NCBI GenBank assembly: GCA_003444085.1
Contig: DLVL01000031.1
Location: 18,260-39,269, forward strand
DNA: 21,010 nucleotides
Reading direction: 5' to 3'
Source of the DNA: Kosmotogaceae bacterium
Lineage (GTDB): Bacteria > Thermotogota > Thermotogae > Petrotogales > Kosmotogaceae
This document shows positions 6,978 through 14,819 of this stretch, in pieces. Under the pieces are notes generated by a model, which searched no databases, was not told the origin of the DNA, and was given only the letters and a program-made list of their open reading frames with translations. How positions within the stretch are numbered: the first letter of the stretch is position 1; each line of letters opens with the position of its first letter. The translations under genes and the position numbers were made by a program.

Positions 6978-8642
6978 TTACCCCGCAATTCTATTGCGGC
7001 CAGAGTTCTTGGCTTTATAGAGCAGTTTGTCTACTTCGACTATGAGTTCATGGGCGCTCTGTTGATCAAGCTCTTTTGCTCCACCACTTATGGTGATTCT
7101 TGCGTCTTCGTGGAAAGCCACTCTTTCAACAGCATTCCTTACCCTTTCTGCTACTTGAATGGCCACGCCAATTCTCCTGCATGGCAGAACGACAAGAAAC
7201 TCTTCTCCACCAAATCTGAATACAAGATCATTCTCCCTGGTACTCTCTTTGATAATTCTTCCAATCTCCACAAGAGCCTTGTTCCCCACAGCATGACCGT
7301 ACCTGTCGTTGAGCTTCTTGAAGTGATCGATATCAAACATGATAACCGACAGTGGTTCTTTGTTTTCTCTGCTGTTATCCACGTAACCCTGCAGTTTTTC
7401 ATATATCCTCTGATTGTTGAGCAGGCCCGTCAGAGGATCAATCTCCATCTTCATCTGAAGCTCCATGTTCGCTTCTCTTAGAGCACTTTCAGTTGCCTGA
7501 AGATCTCTATATTGGCTGTTGAGTTCTCTGTTCAGCCTGGCGAGCTCTTCTGTTCTTTCTCTCAGAAGCTCTGTTTCAAGCTCCTTTTTCTTAACTTCGT
7601 AGAGCGTGTGAGTTTCGGCAACTTTTTTGACGGTCTCCTCGCTGAAGATCTTTTTCTGAAGTTCCATTTGCTCCTTCTTGTACTTCAGGGCCCTGTAATG
7701 ATCTCCCATTCTTTCATACAGGATAGAGAGGTCTTCCAGAACGGCAGCTGTATCCTTTGTATTGGCGATCTGTTCTGACATCTTGAGCGCTTCCCCCAGG
7801 AATGACTCGGCTTTGTCGTAACAGCAATTACCGGAGTAGTATGACCCTAACGACCTAAGAGCTCTCGCGTGATAACGAACATTGTCGTTATCTATAGCGA
7901 TCTTCAGGGCCTTCTCTAGAAACGGAATCACTTTGTCTTTAACGCCGAGTTCTGCATATGTATCCGCTATGTTGAGGTAGGTAGTCACCAGCTTAGCTTC
8001 TTCACCCAGCTGCTCCTTTACCCTGGCAGACTCAAGAAAGTATTGCAGTGCCTCTTCTCTCTCATCCTGTCTAAAGAGCAATATGCCCAGGTTGTTCAGA
8101 TAGCTAGCTCTCTGCGCTTCGTTTCCGCTGACTTCTGCAGTCCGAAGAGCTTTTCGGGTGTATTCAAGGGCCTTCTCGTCTTCTTCAACATCAGCGAATA
8201 CTATACCAATGTTAGCCTCCACTGCAGACTTCCTTCTCTTATCGTCAACCCTCTCATAGTAGTCAAGGGCAGATAACAGGTTTTCGAGAGCGCTGTCGTA
8301 ATCACAGATATTCCAGTAGGCTGTTCCCAAACTGTCATGACAGTCTGCTTTCTCCTCTTCCGTAAGTTCTATGTCAGATTCCTGGAGGATCGTCCGCAGA
8401 GAGTAGATGCTCTGCTGGTAATCTCTGAGCTTCGAATGAGCCTTTGACAAGTGGAATAGCGCCTTTTTCTTGAGATGATTTCGCTTGCCGCTATCTGCAA
8501 GCCTCAGGGCTTCTTCTGCAATCTTGATGATCTCATCAGGCTTCAGCTGATTGTTCTCTTCCAGAAACTCTATACAGCTCTCGGCTGTGTTGTTAGAACC
8601 GCATCTTTCTGGTATTCTTTGATCCTCTTCTGGATTCTTCAC
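6978..8642 (-). CDS. TPR-coiled coil-GGDEF diguanylate cyclase, copy 2
   Basis: Encodes 554 residues, the same length as the downstream paralogue and alignable to it end to end without a gap. Layout is the same: TPR array (about 20-325), coiled coil (330-400), GGDEF domain (401-554). GGEEF is at 478-482, the metal Asp in MFDIDHFK (D437), LTGL at the domain start is canonical, and the RxxD inhibitory site is REND (469-472). The most similar stretches by eye are in the mid-TPR region (LVTTYLNIAD and PFLEK) and the catalytic core; the N-terminal 20 residues are unrelated. Translation begins at GTG (8642) with GAGGTGAG a few bases upstream. A soluble c-di-GMP synthase responding to a protein partner is inferred. 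Confidence 0.92.
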   Translation of the reverse strand: MKNPEEDQRIPERCGSNNTAESCIEFLEENNQLKPDEIIKIAEEALRLADSGKRNHLKKKALFHLSKAHSKLRDYQQSIYSLRTILQESDIELTEEEKADCHDSLGTAYWNICDYDSALENLLSALDYYERVDDKRRKSAVEANIGIVFADVEEDEKALEYTRKALRTAEVSGNEAQRASYLNNLGILLFRQDEREEALQYFLESARVKEQLGEEAKLVTTYLNIADTYAELGVKDKVIPFLEKALKIAIDNDNVRYHARALRSLGSYYSGNCCYDKAESFLGEALKMSEQIANTKDTAAVLEDLSILYERMGDHYRALKYKKEQMELQKKIFSEETVKKVAETHTLYEVKKKELETELLRERTEELARLNRELNSQYRDLQATESALREANMELQMKMEIDPLTGLLNNQRIYEKLQGYVDNSRENKEPLSVIMFDIDHFKKLNDRYGHAVGNKALVEIGRIIKESTRENDLVFRFGGEEFLVVLPCRRIGVAIQVAERVRNAVERVAFHEDARITISGGAKELDQQSAHELIVEVDKLLYKAKNSGRNRIAG

Positions 8643-8812
8643 AGATTCTCACCTCATGTCTCTGGTCGCGGGATGCATGCTGAGCCTGGCTTCCAAAACC
8701 CCTGTCTCTAAACTCTCTTCTTGCCTCATGTGCGAGTCTGCAATATCAACATGCAATTCATGACACTCTTTATTTGGACAGCTTCATATTTGTAGACACG
8801 AGTATCTTCAGA

Positions 8813-8836
8813 TGCCATAGGATTCCATCTACGGCA
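8813..8836 (-). terminator. Hairpin just after the GH32 gene, possible operon terminator
   Basis: Minus-strand RNA can form UGCCGUAG / CUAUGGCA, eight pairs including one G-U, around an 8-nt loop, starting 4 bases after the GH32 stop codon. The G-U pair becomes an A-C mismatch on the opposite strand, which favours a structure in the minus-strand transcript. No U-tract follows, so it may be a 3' end stabiliser or a weak terminator. Confidence 0.35.
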
Positions 8837-8840
8837 CTAC

Positions 8841-10625
8841 TCAAACTCGCTGATGCCAATCAGATTGTTGTCTTCCTTTCTTCCAAATGCTCGACATCTC
8901 CCAGACAGACAGACTCTCGATGAATACTCCCGGATGACCCAGCACTGCAAGATGCCTTTTCATGTTCCCAAATCTGAACTTCCTGGTTCCGGAAATTGTG
9001 TAATCATCAGCAAAGACTTCAACGATTGATCTGTCAAAGAAGATGCGTAAGTCGATACTGCGAACATCATCGCTCAAAGGGAGTGTTTCGTGATAGGAGC
9101 AATCCGAGGCTTCTTTAACTGAAACTTCTATGAACAAACGCCTTTCGGAGTTCAATCCAATACTTATGTACTCGCCCTTCTTATCCTCAGAACCAATGAT
9201 GATTTCTATGGCATCTTCAGGATGGTCAATGCTGCAGGACATTTCCATTTCAAATGAATCTGACGGAAGCTTAGCCGTCAATTGTGCATCACCAAGAGTT
9301 GTTTCTCTCAACTCGATGTCGGGTGTTACCGCAGTCCTCAAGGCTGCAATTTCTGGTACAGGCTCCATTCTGAGGCGTCCCTTCTCATTCAGTGATAGTT
9401 GCCTGGGGATTGTCTGAATCCCTGCCCACTTTCTGTTAATGGTTCGATCGTGGTCAGAATATGCTTTGGTCCAGGCTATCAGAATGCGTCTTCCTGAATC
9501 GTCTATAAAGGTCTGCGCTGCGTAGAAGTCATCACCAAAGTCTGACTTCTCAACGATATCTGGTTCAAAAGTATCGTCCGTAATTCTTCCAACCATGTGA
9601 AAAGCGTGATATGTGGCAATTTCTTCAACATAATGCACCAGAGAGATGAGCAATACATGCTTTCCGTCAAGTTTTAGCAGTTCCGGACATTCTACCATTC
9701 GAGCCCAGTTTTCATCACAGGTATATAGAACACTTGAGAAGGACCAGTTCTTGAGGTCTTTCGAACGATAAAGTATGACGCGTCCTTTGTTGTCAAGGCT
9801 TCCGCCAACAACCGCACCCCATAGTCCATCCTCTTCTTTGAAAATCTTTGGATCCCTGAAATCGTTGGGAAGAGACTCTTCACCAGGCTCTATCACTGCA
9901 TGGGAACCAACAGGTTCATGGTTGATTCCATCATGAGTGACCACAACGTACTGACTCTGTGCAATCTTATCACGGTGAAATCGCGGATCCCAATGTTTTG
10001 TATACATTACAGCAAGTCGATTACCGTCTGGATATGCACTTCCAGAGAATGCACCGCTTTCATCTTCATCACATTCAACATCGTCTCTGTGAAGGAATAT
10101 GGGCATGTGTTTCCAGTGCACCAGATCTTTGCTAATGGCATGTCCCCAGTGCATGGTACCCCATACAGGTTTGAAGGGATTGTACTGATAGAACATATGA
10201 TAGTATCCTTGCCAGTGAGCGAGACCATTCGGATCGTTCAACCATCCAGAAACCGGTGTGAAATGGTATCTCGGTCTGAGGGAATCGCTCTCGTATAGCT
10301 CCCCGAGTTCGCTTTCGCCAAACACGAAGATGCCTTGCGAACTGTATTCAAGGAATAGTAGTTCTCCCTCGTAAGTGTTTTCAGGAATAACAACGAAAGA
10401 CTTCAGATCAAGATCAGACCCTCTATCAACCACTTCAACGAAGACGCTCTTTGATGAGAGGCTCTTCAGATTCCACAAGACTCTCATATAAGAACTCGAG
10501 GATCCTCTTTCTACCGTAAGTGTCTCAGAAGACTTGCTGTCCTTCAGGATAATCTCACAATCGCAGCCCCTGTAGAAGAACTCAATACTTCCTCCATCAA
10601 TGGGAAAGCTTCTGCTTCTCAACAA
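8841..10625 (-). CDS. Glycoside hydrolase family 32 (beta-fructosidase/levanase/sucrose hydrolase type)
   Basis: Encodes 594 residues. The five-bladed propeller begins at about residue 119 (RYHFTPVSGWLNDPNG), with nucleophile D131 in WLNDPNG, transition-state Asp in FRDP (D258) and acid/base E312 in VECPE. The C-terminal beta-sandwich (about 450-580) carries the DRSIVEVFADD signature. It cleaves terminal or internal fructose linkages in sucrose, inulin, levan or a phosphorylated form. No signal peptide is seen, so the enzyme is probably cytosolic. Residues 1-115 are an N-terminal extension of mixed beta character not present in the compact Thermotoga BfrA type. The start is a TTG at 10625 or the next codon (TTG, 10622) after a GTGAG box; no ATG occurs before residue 47. 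It lies 12 bp downstream of traB and is probably the last gene of the nagA operon. Confidence 0.92.
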   Translation of the reverse strand: MLRSRSFPIDGGSIEFFYRGCDCEIILKDSKSSETLTVERGSSSSYMRVLWNLKSLSSKSVFVEVVDRGSDLDLKSFVVIPENTYEGELLFLEYSSQGIFVFGESELGELYESDSLRPRYHFTPVSGWLNDPNGLAHWQGYYHMFYQYNPFKPVWGTMHWGHAISKDLVHWKHMPIFLHRDDVECDEDESGAFSGSAYPDGNRLAVMYTKHWDPRFHRDKIAQSQYVVVTHDGINHEPVGSHAVIEPGEESLPNDFRDPKIFKEEDGLWGAVVGGSLDNKGRVILYRSKDLKNWSFSSVLYTCDENWARMVECPELLKLDGKHVLLISLVHYVEEIATYHAFHMVGRITDDTFEPDIVEKSDFGDDFYAAQTFIDDSGRRILIAWTKAYSDHDRTINRKWAGIQTIPRQLSLNEKGRLRMEPVPEIAALRTAVTPDIELRETTLGDAQLTAKLPSDSFEMEMSCSIDHPEDAIEIIIGSEDKKGEYISIGLNSERRLFIEVSVKEASDCSYHETLPLSDDVRSIDLRIFFDRSIVEVFADDYTISGTRKFRFGNMKRHLAVLGHPGVFIESLSVWEMSSIWKKGRQQSDWHQRV

Positions 10626-10637
10626 ATCAACTCACTT

Positions 10638-11828
10638 TCAACCAAACAAGGTTCTCAGAAATACCCTGATGACTTCCGCCCCGCCTATAAGGGAACCTAT
10701 AGTACTTCCAACGTTCGCAAGCGCAACAACCAGCAAGACCTTGGTAACCCGGTTCTTCCAGAAACCCTTGAATGTGTACACATCTTCAGATAGTTTTTCA
10801 AAGTCCCTGACAGTAGGCTTTCTTACGAAAGCCTCTACAAGACCCGCAAACCAACCTGCAGCCAGAAGCGGGCTGAGCGAACTGATGGGAGAAACAAGAA
10901 ACGCCGTCAATATACTCAAGGGATGGCCAAGCGCTGCAAGCGCTCCCAAAGCAGAAAGTGATCCGTTCCAGAGAATCCAACTCAGTATCTGGTCAAAACC
11001 TGCTGCTGTGTCTATGGACAAAGTAATCACAATCAGAGCGATTATGCCTACAGCAAGGGACCACCCGAATATTCTTCCTGCCTTTCCCTTCGGAGGAACT
11101 CTCTCGAGTTCAGCGAGGTCATGATCCTTCTCCAGTTCCACTTTAACACCAGGAATGTGTCCAGCACCTAGAACTGCCACGATCTTCTTGCCAGGAGCCT
11201 GTCGTATTTTTTCGGCAAGGTACTGATCCCTTTCATCAATAAGGTATTTCTTCAGTCTTGGGAACGCCTTCGACAGTTCTTCCAGCGCTGCAGATAGCAT
11301 ATCCTGTGTTTTTAGCTTCTCAAGCTCCTCTTTACTTATCTTCTCGTTACTCAAGGCACTCAGGAGAATGACAAAGAATAACTTGAACTTGCTCAAGAAA
11401 CCTACACCACGCCAGATTCTGGTGAAAGTGGTCTTGAGGTCTCTATCTGCGAGTACAAGCTCAGCTCCAATTTCATTCGCGGATTCGATTCCCTGGATCA
11501 TTTCCTGCCCGGGTCTGACATCGAACTGCTTGGCCAGTCTCTTCTGGTAAGAAGAGAGCAAGAGATTCGCAAGCAGAAAGAGAGCCTTCTTGTCTTTCAC
11601 TACTTTTATTATGTCTGTGTCTCTCCATTTCTTATCATCACTCAGGGAGTTATATCGTGATTGGCAGAGTTCAACACAAACGGTATCAGGAGCCTCTGAG
11701 GTTATGGTTTTTTTTACTTCGTCAGCGCTTTCTCTTGAAACGTGAGCCGTACCAATCAATATGACTTCCCTATCATCTATCTTCAATCTATGGACATTTG
11801 TATTCTCTATCGTAGTATCATGCTGCAT
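10638..11828 (-). CDS. TraB/PrgY-family membrane protein
   Basis: Encodes 396 residues. The N-terminal soluble domain (about 12-235) has the TraB family marks GTAHVS (26-31), VCVELC with E53, and GAGHIPG (221-227). The C-terminal part (about 252-392) is hydrophobic with four or five helices. The family is related to the Tiki/EreA-like fold that is often metal-dependent hydrolase-like; PrgY in enterococci blocks pheromone signalling, but the activity of bacterial housekeeping members is unknown. The ATG at 11828 overlaps the nagA stop region by 11 bp; a TTG at 11837 would lengthen it by three codons. Cotranslation with nagA and the GH32 gene is likely from the spacing, although no functional link is known. 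Confidence 0.88.
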   Translation of the reverse strand: MQHDTTIENTNVHRLKIDDREVILIGTAHVSRESADEVKKTITSEAPDTVCVELCQSRYNSLSDDKKWRDTDIIKVVKDKKALFLLANLLLSSYQKRLAKQFDVRPGQEMIQGIESANEIGAELVLADRDLKTTFTRIWRGVGFLSKFKLFFVILLSALSNEKISKEELEKLKTQDMLSAALEELSKAFPRLKKYLIDERDQYLAEKIRQAPGKKIVAVLGAGHIPGVKVELEKDHDLAELERVPPKGKAGRIFGWSLAVGIIALIVITLSIDTAAGFDQILSWILWNGSLSALGALAALGHPLSILTAFLVSPISSLSPLLAAGWFAGLVEAFVRKPTVRDFEKLSEDVYTFKGFWKNRVTKVLLVVALANVGSTIGSLIGGAEVIRVFLRTLFG

Positions 11829-12927
11829 CGTAAACAACCCGCCCAGACATAATAGTTTTTAGCACTTCAAGCTCTTTGTTCATGACAACAAGATCTGCTA
11901 CGAAACCTTCCATAACTCTTCCGCGATCAGGGATTCCGACTTCCGAAAGAGCGTTGTAGGACGATACTCTTGATAGCTCTATAAGGGTACAGTCTGTGAA
12001 CTCCCTGAAGTTCCTCACCGCGGCACTGAACAAAAGTGTGCTTCCAGCCAAGGTCCCATCCCTTAGTGTCGCCCTTCCTCTTCTCACCTCAACATCGAGA
12101 CCGCCAAGATCATAGCTACCATCATCCAGTCCTGCAGCACTCATCGAATCCGTAATCAAGATGATCTTCTCAGGCCCTTTGAGCGAGTATACCAGCTTGA
12201 CAAAGTCCGGAGCACTGTGAATCCCGTCTACAATCAACTCAAGACTCATTGGAAGAGCAATACCTGCTCCAACGCACCCGATTTCTCGATGATGCAGACC
12301 CCTCATTCCGTTGGGAAAGTGGGTCATCCTTTTACATCCAAGGGAGTATGCCTCTTTCATCTCCTCATATGTCGCATCTGTGTGGCCTGCGGATATCACC
12401 ACATCTTTCTTCGCCAGAAAACGGATCGCCTGCTTGAATCCGGGCAACTCTGGTGCCATTGTAATCAATCTGCAGCTTTTCAGAGGGAGACTCCCTATCT
12501 CCTCAACTGACGCTTCTCTGATAAAAGAAGGGTTTTGTGCGCCTTTTCTACTGGGATTGATGAAAGGCCCTTCGTAGTGCACACCCTTTACGGAAGTTGT
12601 CTCATGCTGCTCAATATACTGTTCCAGAAAACTGCCCGCAGATACTATAGCCTCGTGATCGGCTGACACTGTCGTGGGAAGGAAGCTTGTGACCCCCTGA
12701 GAGTAGAGAAAGTGCTCCCATTCTCTAAGCTTGTGTTCGTTCAGACTCATCGTGTCTATGCCTATGGCTGCATGAGTGTGAGGATCAAAGAAGCCTGGCA
12801 TAACAATTTGATCAGAAGTCACGTCAAATGACTCTTTCAAGGAGACTATTCTCCCGGAATCAATTTCTATTGTCGCGACCCTCTCGCCGTTTATAGGATC
12901 GACAGTAAGAACGTTTTTTAGTATCAT
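11818..12927 (-). CDS. nagA: N-acetylglucosamine-6-phosphate deacetylase
   Basis: Encodes 369 residues of the amidohydrolase superfamily. It removes acetate from GlcNAc-6-phosphate in amino-sugar recycling. Metal and catalytic residues are visible: H50-x-H52 in DPHTH, E119 in HYEGPF, H182 in GHTDA, H203 in MTHFPNGM, the HHRE segment at 212-215, DGIHS (234-238) and catalytic D260 in ITDSMSAAG. Two positions depart from the common pattern: KGAQ (128-131) where KGAH is usual, and FPNGM where the family normally has a FNAM-type loop. The ATG at 12927 follows AAGGAGG by 5-6 bases; the preceding TTG at 12930 is too close. It is the first gene of an apparent nagA-traB-GH32 operon. A related sugar-phosphate deacetylase specificity is possible. 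Confidence 0.9.
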   Translation of the reverse strand: MILKNVLTVDPINGERVATIEIDSGRIVSLKESFDVTSDQIVMPGFFDPHTHAAIGIDTMSLNEHKLREWEHFLYSQGVTSFLPTTVSADHEAIVSAGSFLEQYIEQHETTSVKGVHYEGPFINPSRKGAQNPSFIREASVEEIGSLPLKSCRLITMAPELPGFKQAIRFLAKKDVVISAGHTDATYEEMKEAYSLGCKRMTHFPNGMRGLHHREIGCVGAGIALPMSLELIVDGIHSAPDFVKLVYSLKGPEKIILITDSMSAAGLDDGSYDLGGLDVEVRRGRATLRDGTLAGSTLLFSAAVRNFREFTDCTLIELSRVSSYNALSEVGIPDRGRVMEGFVADLVVMNKELEVLKTIMSGRVVYDAA

Positions 12928-13189
12928 CAAGACCTCCTTATATTTTCACGGTACTGCAGCAACATGGCGGTCAGATATTCAGTCGATCGTCATAGTGCTC
13001 TGCACACGAATTCTACCTATTATGATACATCATGAGTCAATGATTAGAAGCCGCCAACAACAAACGCTGAATCACAGAAAACAATCTGTGGTTCTTATCT
13101 GCGTTGCACCAAATAAGCTGGTCTTGTGTTTTTTCGGTGATCATGCTGCTCGAAGCTTTGGACGAAGCTGCTTCACACGGCACACTTCT
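12928..13189. other. Spacer between nagA and the DUF3892-like gene
   Basis: 262 bp. Besides the promoter-like elements, it contains a hairpin at 13070-13093 (9-bp stem with a 6-nt loop AAACAA; one pair is G-U on the plus strand and mismatched on the minus strand). It might end transcription of the upstream minus-strand gene, but no U-run follows. Nothing coding is credible here. Confidence 0.3.
13010..13040 (-). promoter_or_regulatory. Possible nagA operon promoter with embedded inverted repeat
   Basis: The minus strand has TTGACT (13040-13035) and TAGAAT (13015-13010) separated by 19 bp, a little long for a standard promoter. Between them lies a perfect inverted repeat ATGAT-AC-ATCAT (13022-13033), which could be an operator for an amino-sugar repressor. 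Both assignments are tentative. Confidence 0.3.
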
Positions 13190-13546
13190 CTATTTGGTAT
13201 ATTCATCGGGAAAGCTACCGAGAAAGTCTTCTTCAATGAGTTCATCATCTATCCTGATATACTGAGAGTCGTTTATGGAAATCACTCGGACATCATCTCT
13301 TCGCACAGTTATTCCTTTCTCGTTCTTTCTCAAGACCGATATGCTCAGGAAGTTCGCCTTTCTGAGGACCTCGTCACGTGTCCACTTTTCTCCGAATTCA
13401 TGACTACTGCCAACGTTTGGATGAACCAGTGCCTCGTTTATCAGGGTCTTTCCTGATTTCCTGGAGTAAGTCACATGGGTTATCCAGTAATCGGTCACTC
13501 CGAACAAGTTACTCACCCCCTTGTTCTCCCTGCAGAGCTCTCTCAC
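13190..13546 (-). CDS. Small DUF3892-like protein
   Basis: Encodes up to 118 residues, soluble, with no signal peptide. The core (about 21-115) reads ITHVTYSRKSGKTLINEALVH, then a TRDEVLRKA helix and DDVRVI, ending IRIDDELIEEDFLGSFPDE. This resembles the DUF3892 layout (an ITxV strand, a middle helix, a V-x-V strand, and a final D-N/F-L-x-x-P motif). The family has no known function. The start is uncertain: GTG at 13546 has AAGGGG very close upstream, while a TTG at codon 14 has GGGGGTGAG four bases upstream and may be the true start. The gene is divergent from the FbpA-type operon and isolated from nagA by 262 bp. Confidence 0.55.
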   Translation of the reverse strand: MRELCRENKGVSNLFGVTDYWITHVTYSRKSGKTLINEALVHPNVGSSHEFGEKWTRDEVLRKANFLSISVLRKNEKGITVRRDDVRVISINDSQYIRIDDELIEEDFLGSFPDEYTK

Positions 13547-13647
13547 GTGCCCCTTAGAGAATCCTTAATTAGGAAAGACCTTTCTGAAGCTTGTTCCCGA
13601 GGCGCAGTTGACAGCTTTACTTATGAAACTTATGCGCCTGCCAACTA

Positions 13648-13656
13648 TGATATAAT
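13648..13656 (+). promoter_or_regulatory. Extended -10 promoter of the FbpABC-type operon
   Basis: TGATATAAT is a perfect extended -10 element. A -35 match is poor, as is common for extended -10 promoters. A TTGACA at 13608-13613 with TATGCG 17 bp downstream is a second, weaker possibility. Transcription would begin near 13663, giving a leader of about 80 nt. Confidence 0.5.
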
Positions 13657-13670
13657 TTTTTAATTTCTAT

Positions 13671-13716
13671 CGATATTCAGACATTGCAACACAAATATCG
13701 GTTTGCCAAGCAAATC
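13671..13716 (+). repeat. Inverted repeats in the leader of the FbpA-type gene
   Basis: CGATATT (13671-13677) and AATATCG (13694-13700) are perfect 7-bp inverted arms 16 bp apart, just downstream of the predicted transcription start. A second hairpin GGTTTGC-CAA-GCAAATC (13700-13716, one G-U pair) follows immediately. These could be an operator for a metal or nutrient regulator, or RNA structure ahead of the ribosome binding site. Confidence 0.35.
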
Positions 13717-13741
13717 GAATATCTTCCAAGGAGGTTTTCTT

Positions 13742-14743
13742 ATGAAGAAGGTTCTCGTCTTAATTGGTATCTTGAGCATGGTTTTCGCTGTAACCCTCAC
13801 AGCCCAGTCCTTCACGGCCTACACAACACTCGATGAAGTTCTGGCAAAAGAGTTATTTGACCGTTACCAGGAAGTCACAGGAATACGGGTCGACTGGGTA
13901 AGGCTTTCCGGTGGTGAGGCTGAGGCAAGAATAGAAGCTGAGAGGTTGAATCCCCAAGCTTCTATATGGGTCGGAGGCGTTGGCCTGAATCATATCAGTG
14001 CAAAGAACAAGGGGTTGACTGAACCATATTTTTCCAGAATGGCTGTCTACACCCCTGACGAATTTAAAGATCCTGAAGGTTATTGGATCGGTCTGTACAT
14101 CGGGCCACTTGCTTTCAGTACGAATCTTGACAGAGCCGCAGAACTGGGAATTGAACCGCCAAAGGGTTGGTTTGATATCATCGACTCGAAGTACAGGGGT
14201 CTGGTAAGAGTTGCGAATCCAAACACTTCGGGAACTGCTTATAATCTCATCACATGTATGATCTCGCTTTTCGGTGGAGACGAAGACCTGGCCTTCCTGT
14301 ACCTCAAGAAACTGGATCGCAATGTTGAAATGTACACCCGGTCCGGTGCTGCAGGTGGAAGAAGTGTTGCAATCGGCGAGATCCCGATAGCCATAGGATA
14401 TGCCCATGACATGGTAAAGCTTAAGGCTGAAGGCGCAAATATAGCAATAACAGTCCCAGAAGAAGGAACAGGCTTTGAGCTGGCTTCCATGTCACTGATC
14501 AAGGGTGGCCCTGACCCTGTTAATGCAAAGAAACTATACGACTGGATCCTCGGTGAAGAAGCTCAAACAATCATTGCCAGCTACTACGTTGTCCCTGTAT
14601 CGTCCATTGCACCTGCACATCCTCTTTCATTCAATATGGATGAGATCAAGACCGTTCATCAGGATTTTGTGTGGGACGCCGCAAACAAGGATAGGCTCCT
14701 TGACCGCTGGACTAAAGAAATAGGACTGGCAAAGACAGAGTAA
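13742..14743 (+). CDS. ABC transporter substrate-binding protein, ferric-iron/aminoethylphosphonate type
   Basis: Encodes 333 residues. Residues 1-22 are a signal peptide (MKK, hydrophobic core, cleavage near TAQS); no lipobox Cys. The mature part has the two-domain layout of the FbpA/AfuA/PhnS-like binding proteins: YTTLDEVLAKELFDRYQEVTG near the N-terminus, WVGG (76-79), PLAFSTN (122-128), GWFDII (142-147), the hinge motif NPNTSGTAYN (159-168), and a C-terminal PVNAKKLYDWIL helix. The ligand is not clear: Fe3+, 2-aminoethylphosphonate or another anion are possible, and the tyrosines used by iron binders cannot be assigned by eye. The ATG at 13742 was chosen because AAGGAGG lies 7 bases upstream and it starts the signal peptide; a start at 13703 would bury the signal. 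Permease and ATPase genes follow. Confidence 0.88.
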   Translation: MKKVLVLIGILSMVFAVTLTAQSFTAYTTLDEVLAKELFDRYQEVTGIRVDWVRLSGGEAEARIEAERLNPQASIWVGGVGLNHISAKNKGLTEPYFSRMAVYTPDEFKDPEGYWIGLYIGPLAFSTNLDRAAELGIEPPKGWFDIIDSKYRGLVRVANPNTSGTAYNLITCMISLFGGDEDLAFLYLKKLDRNVEMYTRSGAAGGRSVAIGEIPIAIGYAHDMVKLKAEGANIAITVPEEGTGFELASMSLIKGGPDPVNAKKLYDWILGEEAQTIIASYYVVPVSSIAPAHPLSFNMDEIKTVHQDFVWDAANKDRLLDRWTKEIGLAKTE

Positions 14744-14752
14744 CGATAATCT

Positions 14753-14785
14753 GAGCAGGAGCAAACGCTCCTGCTCTCTTTTCTT
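14753..14785 (+). terminator. Intrinsic terminator or attenuator between binding protein and permease
   Basis: GAGCAGGAGC (14753-14762), loop AAAC, GCTCCTGCTC (14767-14776) is a perfect 10-bp stem followed by TCTTTTCTT. It lies 9 bases after the binding-protein stop and 34 bp before the permease start. Partial termination would give more binding protein than permease. Confidence 0.75.
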
Positions 14786-14819
14786 CGAACACGCGAAATC
14801 AAAGTGAAGCTTCCGGGGT

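Noticed and set aside
10600..11124. Plus-strand open frame of 174 codons
   Set aside because: Antisense to traB; composition mirrors the opposite hydrophobic helices and no domain is visible.
13070..13093. Hairpin as an intrinsic terminator
   Set aside because: No U-tract follows on either strand, and one pair is mismatched on the strand where a terminator would be needed.
12995..13456. Plus-strand open frame of 153 codons
   Set aside because: It lies antisense to the DUF3892-like gene and the spacer, lacks a convincing ribosome binding site and has a Cys/His/Ser-rich composition typical of a shadow frame.
13608..13636. TTGACA with TATGCG as the main promoter of the FbpA-type operon
   Set aside because: Spacing is right but the -10 is poor; the TGATATAAT element downstream is much stronger, so this was kept only as an alternative.
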